From Amycolatopsis vastitatis (GTDB lineage: Bacteria; Actinomycetota; Actinomycetes; Mycobacteriales; Pseudonocardiaceae): a DNA stretch of 59,672 nucleotides. The notes below the pieces were generated by a model. That model was given only the letters and a program-made list of their open reading frames with translations. It was not told the DNA's origin and searched no databases. Both the position numbers and the translations under genes were made by a program. This document shows positions 52,797 to 59,672 of this stretch, piece by piece (positions within the stretch are counted from its first letter, which is position 1; each line of letters starts with the position of its first letter). The stretch is from positions 1-59,672 of the forward strand of contig NZ_NMUL01000024.1 in assembly GCF_002234595.1 (NCBI RefSeq), read 5' to 3'.

Positions 52797-53405
52797 TCAG
52801 CCCGCGCGCAGGGCCGTATCGTGCGCGATCGCGTGCTGGACGACCGAGATCAGCACCTGCTTGGCGGATTCGCGCTCGCGCGCGTCGCACGCCATGATCG
52901 GGACCGACGGCGCGATGGTGAGCGCGTGCCGGACGTCCTCGATCTGGTGGTGCAGCAGCCGGTCGAAGCAGTTGATGGCCACGACGTAGGGCAGCTTCCG
53001 GTTCTCGAAGAAGTCGATCGAGGGGAACGCGTCGGCGAGCCGCCGCGTGTCCACCAGCACGACCGCGCCGATGGCGCCGACCGCGAGGTCGTCCCACATG
53101 AACCAGAACCGGTGCTGGCCCGGGGTACCGAACACGTACAGCACCAGGTCCGAGTCCAGCGAGATGCGCCCGAAGTCCATCGCCACGGTGGTGGTGGTCT
53201 TGTTGGGCGTGGCCGAGGTGTCGTCGTGCCCGACGCTCGCCTCGGTCATCATGGCCTCGGTGGTCAGCGGGTCGATCTCGGAGATCGCCCCGACCATGGT
53301 TGTCTTCCCCGAACCGAACCCGCCGGCGACCACGATCTTGGCCGACGAGGTCGGACCCGTCACCTGCGGCGCGTTCGCGTCGGAGTCAAATTCTCCGAAG
53401 CCCAC
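52797..53405 (-). CDS. conservon small GTPase (CvnD)
   Basis: A 202-residue Ras/MglA-like GTPase of the conservon type. The P-loop is GGFGSGKTT (residues 28-36), the switch motif is GTPGQHRFWFMWDD and the base-recognition motif is INCFD in place of NKxD, as usual in this family. GTG 53405 overlaps the DUF742 gene by 20 bases; AAGGG lies upstream. It is the last gene of the main conservon. Regulation by the roadblock and DUF742 proteins is known only from a few Streptomyces and mycobacterial systems. Confidence 0.93.
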   Translation of the reverse strand: MGFGEFDSDANAPQVTGPTSSAKIVVAGGFGSGKTTMVGAISEIDPLTTEAMMTEASVGHDDTSATPNKTTTTVAMDFGRISLDSDLVLYVFGTPGQHRFWFMWDDLAVGAIGAVVLVDTRRLADAFPSIDFFENRKLPYVVAINCFDRLLHHQIEDVRHALTIAPSVPIMACDARERESAKQVLISVVQHAIAHDTALRAG

Positions 53406-54168
53406 TGAGCACCCTTTCCATGAACTCGATACTCGGGCGGTCGCCCACGGTCGTGCTGCTGGAGTGCACCAGCACCAGCCCGAGGCCCGCCACGTCACCA
53501 ATCAACACGCGCACCACGCCGAGCGGCAGGCGCAGCAGCGCCGCCACCTCGGCCACCGACCGGGTGTCGAGGCACAGGTCGCAGATCGACCGGTGCTCGG
53601 GCACCCGGACCCGGTCGAGCATCCGGCCCTGTTCGCTGGTCGAGATCAGCGCTTCGATGGCCAGGTCGAGGGTCGCCTTCGTCCGCCCGCGGGTCCGGAA
53701 GTACGGCCGGACCAGGCCGGACGTCTCCATCTCGGTCGGCGGCGGCGCGTCCACGTACTCCTGGTGGGCCTGCTGCGGCAAGGCCGCCGCGAACTCACCG
53801 GAGTCCGGTCCCGACGAGAAGTCGCGCTCGGTGCTGTACGCGGCGAACTCGTGCGCGTCGTACAGCGGCCCGCTCGTGCCGCCGAACAGCTCCGAGCCCG
53901 GCCCGCCGAGCAGGCGGTCACGGTACTCGGTGCCGCCGGCCTGGATCGGCCGGAGCGGTTCCTGCCCGGCGTTGCTGTCGGTCAGCCAGTTCGGTGGTTC
54001 CCGTACGGGGTCGCTGTCGGAGGCCTGCACCCGTCGTGCCCGCCACTCACGGTCGACGCGGTCCCGGAACGACTGCCAGTCCTCCCGGCCGTCGTCCGGT
54101 TGATCGGACCACCCGCCGGAGAAGTCGTCACCGAGCCGGCCACCACCCCTCACGCGCCCGTCGTCCAC
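53386..54168 (-). CDS. DUF742 protein of the main conservon (CvnC)
   Basis: A 260-residue protein with an N-terminal acidic, flexible part and a C-terminal DUF742 domain (RTRGRTKATLDLAIEALIST; HRSICDLCLDTRSVAEVAAL; PLGVVRVLIGDVAGLGLVLV). GTG 54168 is preferred because GAGGAGAG lies directly before it; GTG 54189 is the alternative. The protein overlaps the GTPase gene by 20 bases. It resembles the second copy at 51005 in its C-terminal domain. Confidence 0.9.
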   Translation of the reverse strand: MDDGRVRGGGRLGDDFSGGWSDQPDDGREDWQSFRDRVDREWRARRVQASDSDPVREPPNWLTDSNAGQEPLRPIQAGGTEYRDRLLGGPGSELFGGTSGPLYDAHEFAAYSTERDFSSGPDSGEFAAALPQQAHQEYVDAPPPTEMETSGLVRPYFRTRGRTKATLDLAIEALISTSEQGRMLDRVRVPEHRSICDLCLDTRSVAEVAALLRLPLGVVRVLIGDVAGLGLVLVHSSSTTVGDRPSIEFMERVLSGLRRI

Positions 54169-54193
54169 GGCTCTCTCCTCGGTTCCCACGTCC

Positions 54194-54673
54194 TCAGCGG
54201 CGGACAGCCGAACCCTGCAGTTGCGCCCGCATCTCCGGGGTCAGCTGCTGCCCGACCCGCTCCACCAGCAGGGTCATCTCGTAGACGACCAGGCCGATGT
54301 CACTCTCCGGCGATCCCAGGACCGCCAGGCAGGAACCGTCGGATACCGACATGAGGAAGAGGAAGCCGTTGGCCATCTCGACCACGGTCTGCGCCACCGT
54401 GCCGCCTTCGAACACCTTGGCCGCGCCGCGCGCGAGGCTGGTCAGCCCCGACGCCACCGCGGCCAGCTGGTCCGCCCGGTCCTTCGGCAAGCCACGCGAG
54501 GCCGCCAGGAGCAGGCCGTCGGCCGACACCACGACCGCGTGGGCCGCGCCGGGCACCCGGTGCACGAAATCCGTGATCAGCCAAGCGAAGCTGCCGGAAT
54601 TGTTCGCCTTGGCATGCGCTTGGCCGTTCGGCTGCGCGGAGCCACCCGGCTGCATTGCACCCGCCCGTGTCAC
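54194..54673 (-). CDS. roadblock/LC7 protein of the main conservon (CvnB)
   Basis: A 159-residue roadblock protein. A flexible N-terminal stretch of about 25 residues precedes the domain (FAWLITDFVHRVPGAAHAVV; LLLAASRGLPKDRADQLAAV; FLFLMSVSDGSCLAVLGSPE; YEMTLLVERVGQQLTPEMRA). GTG 54673 is preferred over 54679 because GAGGAG lies 5 bases upstream, inside the end of the kinase gene. It is nearly identical in plan to the second roadblock protein. Confidence 0.9.
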   Translation of the reverse strand: MTRAGAMQPGGSAQPNGQAHAKANNSGSFAWLITDFVHRVPGAAHAVVVSADGLLLAASRGLPKDRADQLAAVASGLTSLARGAAKVFEGGTVAQTVVEMANGFLFLMSVSDGSCLAVLGSPESDIGLVVYEMTLLVERVGQQLTPEMRAQLQGSAVRR

Positions 54674-54675
54674 TT

Positions 54676-57600
54676 TCACTCCTCACTGCTGTCTGTGGTG
54701 TTGCCACGTCCCGGAACTCCGCTGCCTTCCAGCCTCTCCTCGGCGGGGAGTTCCTTCAACGCGTGCCGCCCCGAGGTGTAGCCACGTTGGAAGCTTGCCA
54801 TCCGGCTCCGCGCCGCGGACGCCGAGCGGGTGATCGCACCCGTTCCGGGCATGCCCGCTCCTGCATCCGCGAAGTTGTTCTGGGCCGGTGCCTCGGGCGT
54901 CGAACTCGGGCTGTTGATCGATCCCGGCACCAGGTAGGCGTTCGGGATGCGCTTGGGCAGCCCGGCCGTGGTGATCTCCTCGTTCTTGGACTCCAGCAGC
55001 GACTGCGCCGCTTGCCAGCCGTCGTCGGAGGCACTGTGCCAGCCGTCGTCGGCGGGGAGGAGCGGGTGCCGGGTCGCCGCGGTCGGCTGCAGCTCGTCCG
55101 GAGCCGGAGCCGGAGCGGACACGGCGGGCGTGTCCGGCACGTTCGGCTCTTCGAAGCCGGTGAGCGGCGGCAGGTTCGGGTCTTCACCCGAGCTCTGCGG
55201 CGGCACCGGGTCGGCAGCCGAGTCGTCGCCCTCACTGAACCAGCGTGACAGCACCGACTGGTAGATGGGCAGCCGCCGGGTGGGTACATCGTCTTCGAGG
55301 GCCGCCGAGCCGACCTCCGCCGCGGGCGGCGGTGGCGGTGGGGGCGGTTCCTCGGGCGGCACGAACTTCGGCTCGCGCTTGGGCAGCACCAGCGGCGCGA
55401 ACTGCGTGTCGTTCGCCCGCGAGCTGGCGCCGTCGCCGTTCGACGAAGGTGCCAGCGGCGCGAGGTCCTCGGCGGTCGGCCAGGCGGGCGTCTCCGGCTT
55501 CGGCAGGTCCGGCGACAGGAACGGGCCTGCCGCGCGGCCACCGCTGACCAGGTCGTCCAGGCTGATCGGCTGGTCGAGCGGGACCAGCCCGCCCTGGTTC
55601 GGGACCGGCTCGTGCGACGGCGGAGCCGGGGGCGGCGGAGGCGGTGGGGTCTGCGCGAACGTCTGCGTCTGGTCGAAGTCCGTGCGCGCCGCCGGGATCG
55701 GGATGCTCGGCATCGACATCGACGTCTCGGAGCGGTTCGCCGGGGGCGGGCTCTGCCGCTGCATGCCCGGGCGGAGCTGGGTCAGCAGCTCGGCCGGGAC
55801 GACGACGCGGGCGATCACGCCACCTTCGATGTCCTCGTTCTCGCGCAGCCGGACCTCGATGCCGTGGCGCTTGGCCAGCCGCGAGACCACGTACAGACCC
55901 ATCCGGCGGGTCACCGACACGTCCAGGTCCGGCGGGTCGGCCAGCCGCGCGTTGACCTCGGCCAGCCGGTCCTCGCTCATGCCGACACCGTGGTCGGTGA
56001 CCTGGATGGCCAGCGCCTTCCGGCGGGTCACCACCGCGCGGACGATGACCTTCGTCTCCGGCTCGGAGAAGTAGGTCGCGTTGTCGAGCAGCTCGGCGAG
56101 GACGTGCACGAGGTCGTGGATCGCCAGGCCCTGGACCGCGACGTCGGGCACGATGCCGACCTCGATCCGGGCGTACTGCTCGATCTCCGACACCGCGGCG
56201 CCGATGACGTCGGCGGCGGGCACCGGCTTGGGCACCGACTTGGCCAGGCCGGCGCCGGAGAGCACCAGCAGGGACTCACCGTTGCGCCGCAGCCGCGTCG
56301 CGAGGTGGTCGAGCTCGAACAGGCTGGCCAAGTGGTCCGGGTCCTGCTCGTCGGCCTCGAGCCGGTCGATGACGCCGAGCTGGCGTTCCACCAGCCGCTG
56401 CGACCGCCGGGAGAGGTTCACGAAGATGCCGTTGACGTTCTCGCGCAGGAGGGCCTGCTCGGCGGCCATCTTGACGGCCTGTTCGTGGACGATGTCGAAC
56501 GACCGCGCCACCTCGCCGATCTCGTCGCGGGAGGTGACGGGCACCGGCTGGACGGCCTTCTTCGAGGCGCCGACCGGGTCCGGGTCGTCAAGGATCGCCT
56601 GCACGGTTTCCGGCAGCCGGGTGTAGGCGACGTCCAGCGCGCTCTTCCGCAGCACCCGCAGCGGGCGCAGCATCAGGCGGGCGACGACGAGCATCAGCGC
56701 GATCGCGGCGGCCAGCGCGGCGAGCACGACGGCACCGCCGACCCAGGCCGAGTTGACCGCCGCCGTGGCGAGGTCGTCGGCGCGGGTCTTGAGCTGGGCG
56801 AGCAGGTTCGACTCGACCGCGTGCAGCTTGTCGGCCGACACCGTGCTGTCCTTGCCGAGCGCGGTGGTGTCGATGACCGGCGCCGTGCCCAGCTGGGCGT
56901 TGGCGAACGCCGCGGTCTGGATCCGGCGGCGGTCGTCGACCTCCGGGCCGGAGTAGGTGTCGTTGTAGAGCTGGCGCTGGTCGTCGTCGGCGTTCGCGAG
57001 GAAGGACGCGACCGAGGCGTCCGCGCTGGACGCCGACGCGCGCGTCTGGTCCAGCAGGTCGCCGGGGAAGTTGCCGCGGTAGGCGGCGATCTGCAGCTCG
57101 GTGTCGGAGCGGGTGGTGAACTCCTTGGCCTCGCTGATCGCCTGCGTGCTCGTGCCGAGGCGCAGCACGTCGCGGTCGGTCACCGCGGTGGTGACCTCGC
57201 GGCCGAGCTCGATGAGCGAGTCGAGGATGCCCGAGTAGGCGGTCAGCACCGTGATGTCGGGCAGGCTGTTCTGGGTGTTGAACGCCGCCCGCAGCGGGCG
57301 CAGGGCGTCGAGGCGCTGGAGACCGCGGGTGTAGCGGTCGTGGGTCGCCTGGTCGTCGTAGTTGAGCGTGCCCGCCGCGCCGCGCAGGTCGGCGACTTCG
57401 CGGTCGACCTTGGCGATCTGCGAGTCGAGCCCGGTCTGCAGCAGCTGGTTGCTCGAGGAGATCCGCGCGACGGCCAGCGAGCGCTCGTTCTGCAGCTCGT
57501 GCACCACCGTGGTGACCTTGACCGCGAACGCGACCTGGTCGGCGGTGCGCTGGAACTCGGCCGCCTGCTGGGCGTCGTCGACGACGCGCAGCGCACCCAG

Positions 57601-57843
57601 CACCGCCGCGGTCAGCGTCGGGATGATCAGGACCGCGGCCAGCTTGGTCCGCAGCCGCCAGTCGCGCATGCCGGAGAACAGCCCGGTCTTCCGGCCCGGA
57701 TCCGCTCCGGGCGACTGCGCAGGGGCCCCTCCTACCCCCGCGGCGTCTTCGTTCGGCACCGCCGCACCACCATCATCGTTCGTGCTCGTGAAACCCTGAT
57801 CGGTCCAGCGCCCGCCAGGGCGCATCGCGTTCTCCTCAGCCAC
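54676..57843 (-). CDS. conservon sensor histidine kinase with NIT domain (CvnA)
   Basis: A 1055-residue membrane sensor. An N-terminal membrane helix (about residues 68-88, LAAVLIIPTLTAAVLGALRV) precedes a nitrate/nitrite-sensing NIT-type domain outside the cell, a second helix (about 365-390) and a HAMP region. A dimerisation/H-box-like helix (LFELDHLATRLRRNGESLLV) has no canonical phosphoacceptor His-Glu pattern, then comes a GHKL ATPase domain (LLDNATYFSEPETKV; VTDHGVGMSEDRLAEVNARL; GLYVVSRLAKRHGIEVRLRE). The last about 350 residues are Pro-rich and disordered. It heads the conservon and is divergent from an ABC transporter gene. Confidence 0.92.
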   Translation of the reverse strand: MAEENAMRPGGRWTDQGFTSTNDDGGAAVPNEDAAGVGGAPAQSPGADPGRKTGLFSGMRDWRLRTKLAAVLIIPTLTAAVLGALRVVDDAQQAAEFQRTADQVAFAVKVTTVVHELQNERSLAVARISSSNQLLQTGLDSQIAKVDREVADLRGAAGTLNYDDQATHDRYTRGLQRLDALRPLRAAFNTQNSLPDITVLTAYSGILDSLIELGREVTTAVTDRDVLRLGTSTQAISEAKEFTTRSDTELQIAAYRGNFPGDLLDQTRASASSADASVASFLANADDDQRQLYNDTYSGPEVDDRRRIQTAAFANAQLGTAPVIDTTALGKDSTVSADKLHAVESNLLAQLKTRADDLATAAVNSAWVGGAVVLAALAAAIALMLVVARLMLRPLRVLRKSALDVAYTRLPETVQAILDDPDPVGASKKAVQPVPVTSRDEIGEVARSFDIVHEQAVKMAAEQALLRENVNGIFVNLSRRSQRLVERQLGVIDRLEADEQDPDHLASLFELDHLATRLRRNGESLLVLSGAGLAKSVPKPVPAADVIGAAVSEIEQYARIEVGIVPDVAVQGLAIHDLVHVLAELLDNATYFSEPETKVIVRAVVTRRKALAIQVTDHGVGMSEDRLAEVNARLADPPDLDVSVTRRMGLYVVSRLAKRHGIEVRLRENEDIEGGVIARVVVPAELLTQLRPGMQRQSPPPANRSETSMSMPSIPIPAARTDFDQTQTFAQTPPPPPPPAPPSHEPVPNQGGLVPLDQPISLDDLVSGGRAAGPFLSPDLPKPETPAWPTAEDLAPLAPSSNGDGASSRANDTQFAPLVLPKREPKFVPPEEPPPPPPPPAAEVGSAALEDDVPTRRLPIYQSVLSRWFSEGDDSAADPVPPQSSGEDPNLPPLTGFEEPNVPDTPAVSAPAPAPDELQPTAATRHPLLPADDGWHSASDDGWQAAQSLLESKNEEITTAGLPKRIPNAYLVPGSINSPSSTPEAPAQNNFADAGAGMPGTGAITRSASAARSRMASFQRGYTSGRHALKELPAEERLEGSGVPGRGNTTDSSEE

Positions 57844-58521
57844 TCGTCTGCACGCTCCCGGCGGTCCGGCACCCCGGCCGATCGGAGGGAGTCCAGCGCA
57901 AGACGCTACCCGTACGGGTTAATAGATCGTCTTCGACGGGTGTTTCTGAACCCCGTCCAACGGGACGGAATCGGTTCAGCTCGAGCATCACGGTCGGGTC
58001 CCTGCGCTGGTCTCGCATCGGTCTGTTGTTCGGCCTAGCCCACCGGTGCGGCGGCTGAGCCCGGCCAGGCAGTGGCCACTGCGGGGAAGATTCTCTCAGG
58101 AAAAGCACAGCGTGCCCTGGTAAACCGGGGATCGACTTGATCGGCCATCCAGGCACTCTCTCTCACTACATCGGAGGTTGATACCTCCCCGCAGGTGCAG
58201 AGGGTAGCGAACGGCCGGGGAAGATGTAACCCTCCCGACAGGACGCGCTGAATGTTGCACAGCGTTCGCTCAGCTGGCGCACAGCCGCTCGTCTCGGATT
58301 CGGAATGTGGCCCCTACGCTGGGTGAACTGCTACGGCGAGTGGAGCAGTGGGTCTAGACCAGAGGCCGAAAGAGTGACATGCGCCACCCCGTCAGGTAGT
58401 GATTCCACCCATTGTGAGCAAGCTGTCACGTTCTCTACAGTGGCCCGCGTGCCTCGCGAATGAGTCACGCACTTCCGTCGGAATCGGTTCGCCAACCGTC
58501 ACTTTCTTCAAGGAGCAGGCC
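57844..58521. other. 678-bp intergenic region between conservon kinase and ABC-transporter operon
   Basis: No gene seen. It contains a perfect 12-base palindrome ACCCGTACGGGT (57908-57919), with a possible minus-strand -10 TATTAA beside it, about 65-75 bases before the kinase start. It also contains a perfect 6-base-arm inverted repeat GGAGGT-TGAT-ACCTCC (58173-58188), and the candidate promoter for the ABC operon at 58412-58441. These symmetrical sites are candidate regulator-binding sites only. Confidence 0.5.
58412..58441 (+). promoter_or_regulatory. candidate promoter of the ABC-transporter operon
   Basis: TTGTGA (58412-58417) and TACAGT (58436-58441) with an 18-base spacer, about 80 bases before the substrate-binding protein. 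Matches at 4/6 in each hexamer. Confidence 0.45.
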
Positions 58522-59544
58522 TTGCTTGGAAACGCCATGAGCAGTGGCCGGGTTCGCACTCGCCGCGCCGCGCTCGGGCTCGCCCTCACCGTCGCAGCCG
58601 TCACAGCCGTCAGTGGCTGCAGCGCGCTCGGCTCGGACAGCTCGAACGCCTCGTCGAACGGGGGCGGCCTGGAGAAGTCGAAGATCAAGGTCTCGATCAT
58701 GCCGACCACGGACCTCGCGCCGTTCTGGCTGGCCCAGGACAACGGCTACTTCAAGGCCGAGGGGCTCGAGGTCGAGCAGGTCGTCGCCAAGAGCGGCCAG
58801 GAGTCGATGCAGAAGGCGATTTCCGGCGAGGTGGACATCGCCCTCTCGACCTACACGCCGTTCTTCGTCGCCAAGAGCAAGGGCGTCGCGGACATCCAGC
58901 TCGTCGCCGACGGCACGTCGGTCAACGCCAAGAGCAACGCGATCGTCACGGTGCCGACCTCGCCGGTGAAGACCGTCGGCGACCTGGCGGGCAGGCGGAT
59001 CGCGATCACCGCGCTGAACACCGCGTCGGACATCCTCACCAAGTCCGTCATGAAGGACCACAACGTCGACTACAGCAAGGTCACCTGGGTGCCGGTCCAG
59101 CTGCCGAACATGGCGGCGGCGTTGAAGGACAACCAGGTGGACGCGGCCTACATGCCGGAGCCGCAGCTGTCCCAGGCGGCGAAGGTCGTCGGGGCCACCC
59201 CGGTCATCGACATCAACACCGGTGCCACCCAGGACTTCCCCCTGACCGGCTACGGCTCGACGACGAAGTGGGTGCAGGGCAACCCGAAGACGCTCGCCGC
59301 CTTCCAGCGCGCGATGAAGAAGGCCACCAGCGAAGCGCTCGCCGACCGCTCGAAGGTCGAGCCGCTGCTGGTGAAGTACGCGAAGATCGACGAAGACACC
59401 GCCAAGCTGCTGACGCTGCCCGGTTACGGCTCCGTCCTGGACGCCCGGCGCCTCCAGCGCGTCCCGGACCTGCTGCTGCAGATGGGCGTCATCACCAGCA
59501 AGGTCGACGCCGCGCCGATGATCGCGCCGCAGGCGACCAGCTGA
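58522..59544 (+). CDS. ABC transporter substrate-binding lipoprotein (nitrate/sulfonate/taurine type)
   Basis: A lipoprotein of 340 residues (335 if started at ATG 58537). AAGGAG lies 6 bases before TTG 58522, so that start is favoured. The signal ends in a lipobox (VSGCSA). The mature part shows the SsuA/TauA/ThiY-type domain: IMPTTDLAPFWLAQDNGYFK, EQVVAKSGQESMQKAISGEV, DLAGRRIAITALNTASDIL and AAYMPEPQLSQAAKV. It captures a sulfonate, taurine, nitrate or thiamine precursor for a permease. It is the first gene of an operon whose second gene begins at 59637. Confidence 0.9.
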   Translation: MLGNAMSSGRVRTRRAALGLALTVAAVTAVSGCSALGSDSSNASSNGGGLEKSKIKVSIMPTTDLAPFWLAQDNGYFKAEGLEVEQVVAKSGQESMQKAISGEVDIALSTYTPFFVAKSKGVADIQLVADGTSVNAKSNAIVTVPTSPVKTVGDLAGRRIAITALNTASDILTKSVMKDHNVDYSKVTWVPVQLPNMAAALKDNQVDAAYMPEPQLSQAAKVVGATPVIDINTGATQDFPLTGYGSTTKWVQGNPKTLAAFQRAMKKATSEALADRSKVEPLLVKYAKIDEDTAKLLTLPGYGSVLDARRLQRVPDLLLQMGVITSKVDAAPMIAPQATS

Positions 59545-59636
59545 GAACCTTATTCAGCCGTCGGCCGGCGCGAGAGTCACCGCAGGCGTGCGCCACGCGG
59601 TCCGTGGCGCCGGCCTAACCAGAACAAGGTTCTGAA

Positions 59637-59672
59637 GTGACAAAACTGCTCCGCGGCCTGGCCGGCCTGGTC
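59637..59672 (+). CDS. start of ABC transporter permease (truncated by window end)
   Basis: A GTG at 59637, preceded by AAGG, opens twelve codons (VTKLLRGLAGLV) to the end of the window. In this operon type a permease commonly follows the substrate-binding protein. The identity is inferred from position and the hydrophobic start only. Confidence 0.5.
   Translation, partial: MTKLLRGLAGLV

Overview
The window is about 60 kb of very GC-rich DNA with dense coding on both strands, many GTG starts and GTGA/ATGA stop-start overlaps. The gene content points to an actinomycete, probably of the Pseudonocardiaceae and most like Amycolatopsis: an Rpf with a ydaO leader, a cvn conservon, DUF2530/DUF2771/DUF3027 proteins, EspG/PPE-like genes, an R2lox protein and a fused MoaB-MoaE. 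It looks like ordinary chromosome. I see no rRNA, tRNA, IS element, prophage or CRISPR array.

Layout. 0-8 kb: housekeeping genes (a YjbR-like protein, TrmH-type methyltransferase, GCS2 ligase), then a TetR gene whose 27-bp palindrome lies in front of heme oxygenase, followed by Mn/Fe superoxide dismutase and arylamine N-acetyltransferase. 8-25 kb: an orphan iron box, an MFS/MarR pair, a purine permease, a very large GHKL-ATPase gene overlapping a DUF3027 gene, a glutaminyl cyclase, a second MFS protein, and a TetR-R2lox operon convergent with an acyl-CoA ligase. 25-33 kb: an ECF sigma factor with a membrane partner, a ricin-GH74 enzyme gene split by a frameshift, and a small type VII secretion-associated cassette (EspG, helical protein with YxxxE, DUF3558 lipoprotein, PPE-like protein). 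33-37 kb: PhzF and YccF proteins, two phosphatases and a multicopper oxidase.

37-46 kb is a molybdenum region: modABC with a TOBE regulator, moaA and moaD on one side, moaC and a fused moaB-moaE on the other. They are separated by a resuscitation-promoting factor gene with a Crp-like site and a c-di-AMP riboswitch, and by a set of 21-bp inverted repeats. 45.6-51 kb holds a Phd/VapC toxin-antitoxin pair, an ACT-containing malic enzyme, a large helicase-associated protein and a secreted protein.

51-58 kb is a conservon (sensor kinase, roadblock, DUF742, GTPase), followed by a second roadblock-DUF742 pair that has no kinase or GTPase of its own. The window ends in the start of a nitrate/sulfonate-type ABC importer operon.

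The observations most worth following are the regulatory sites (heme oxygenase palindrome, orphan iron box, rpf leader), the broken ricin-GH74 gene, the stand-alone type VII cassette, the extra conservon pair and the GHKL/DUF3027 gene pair.
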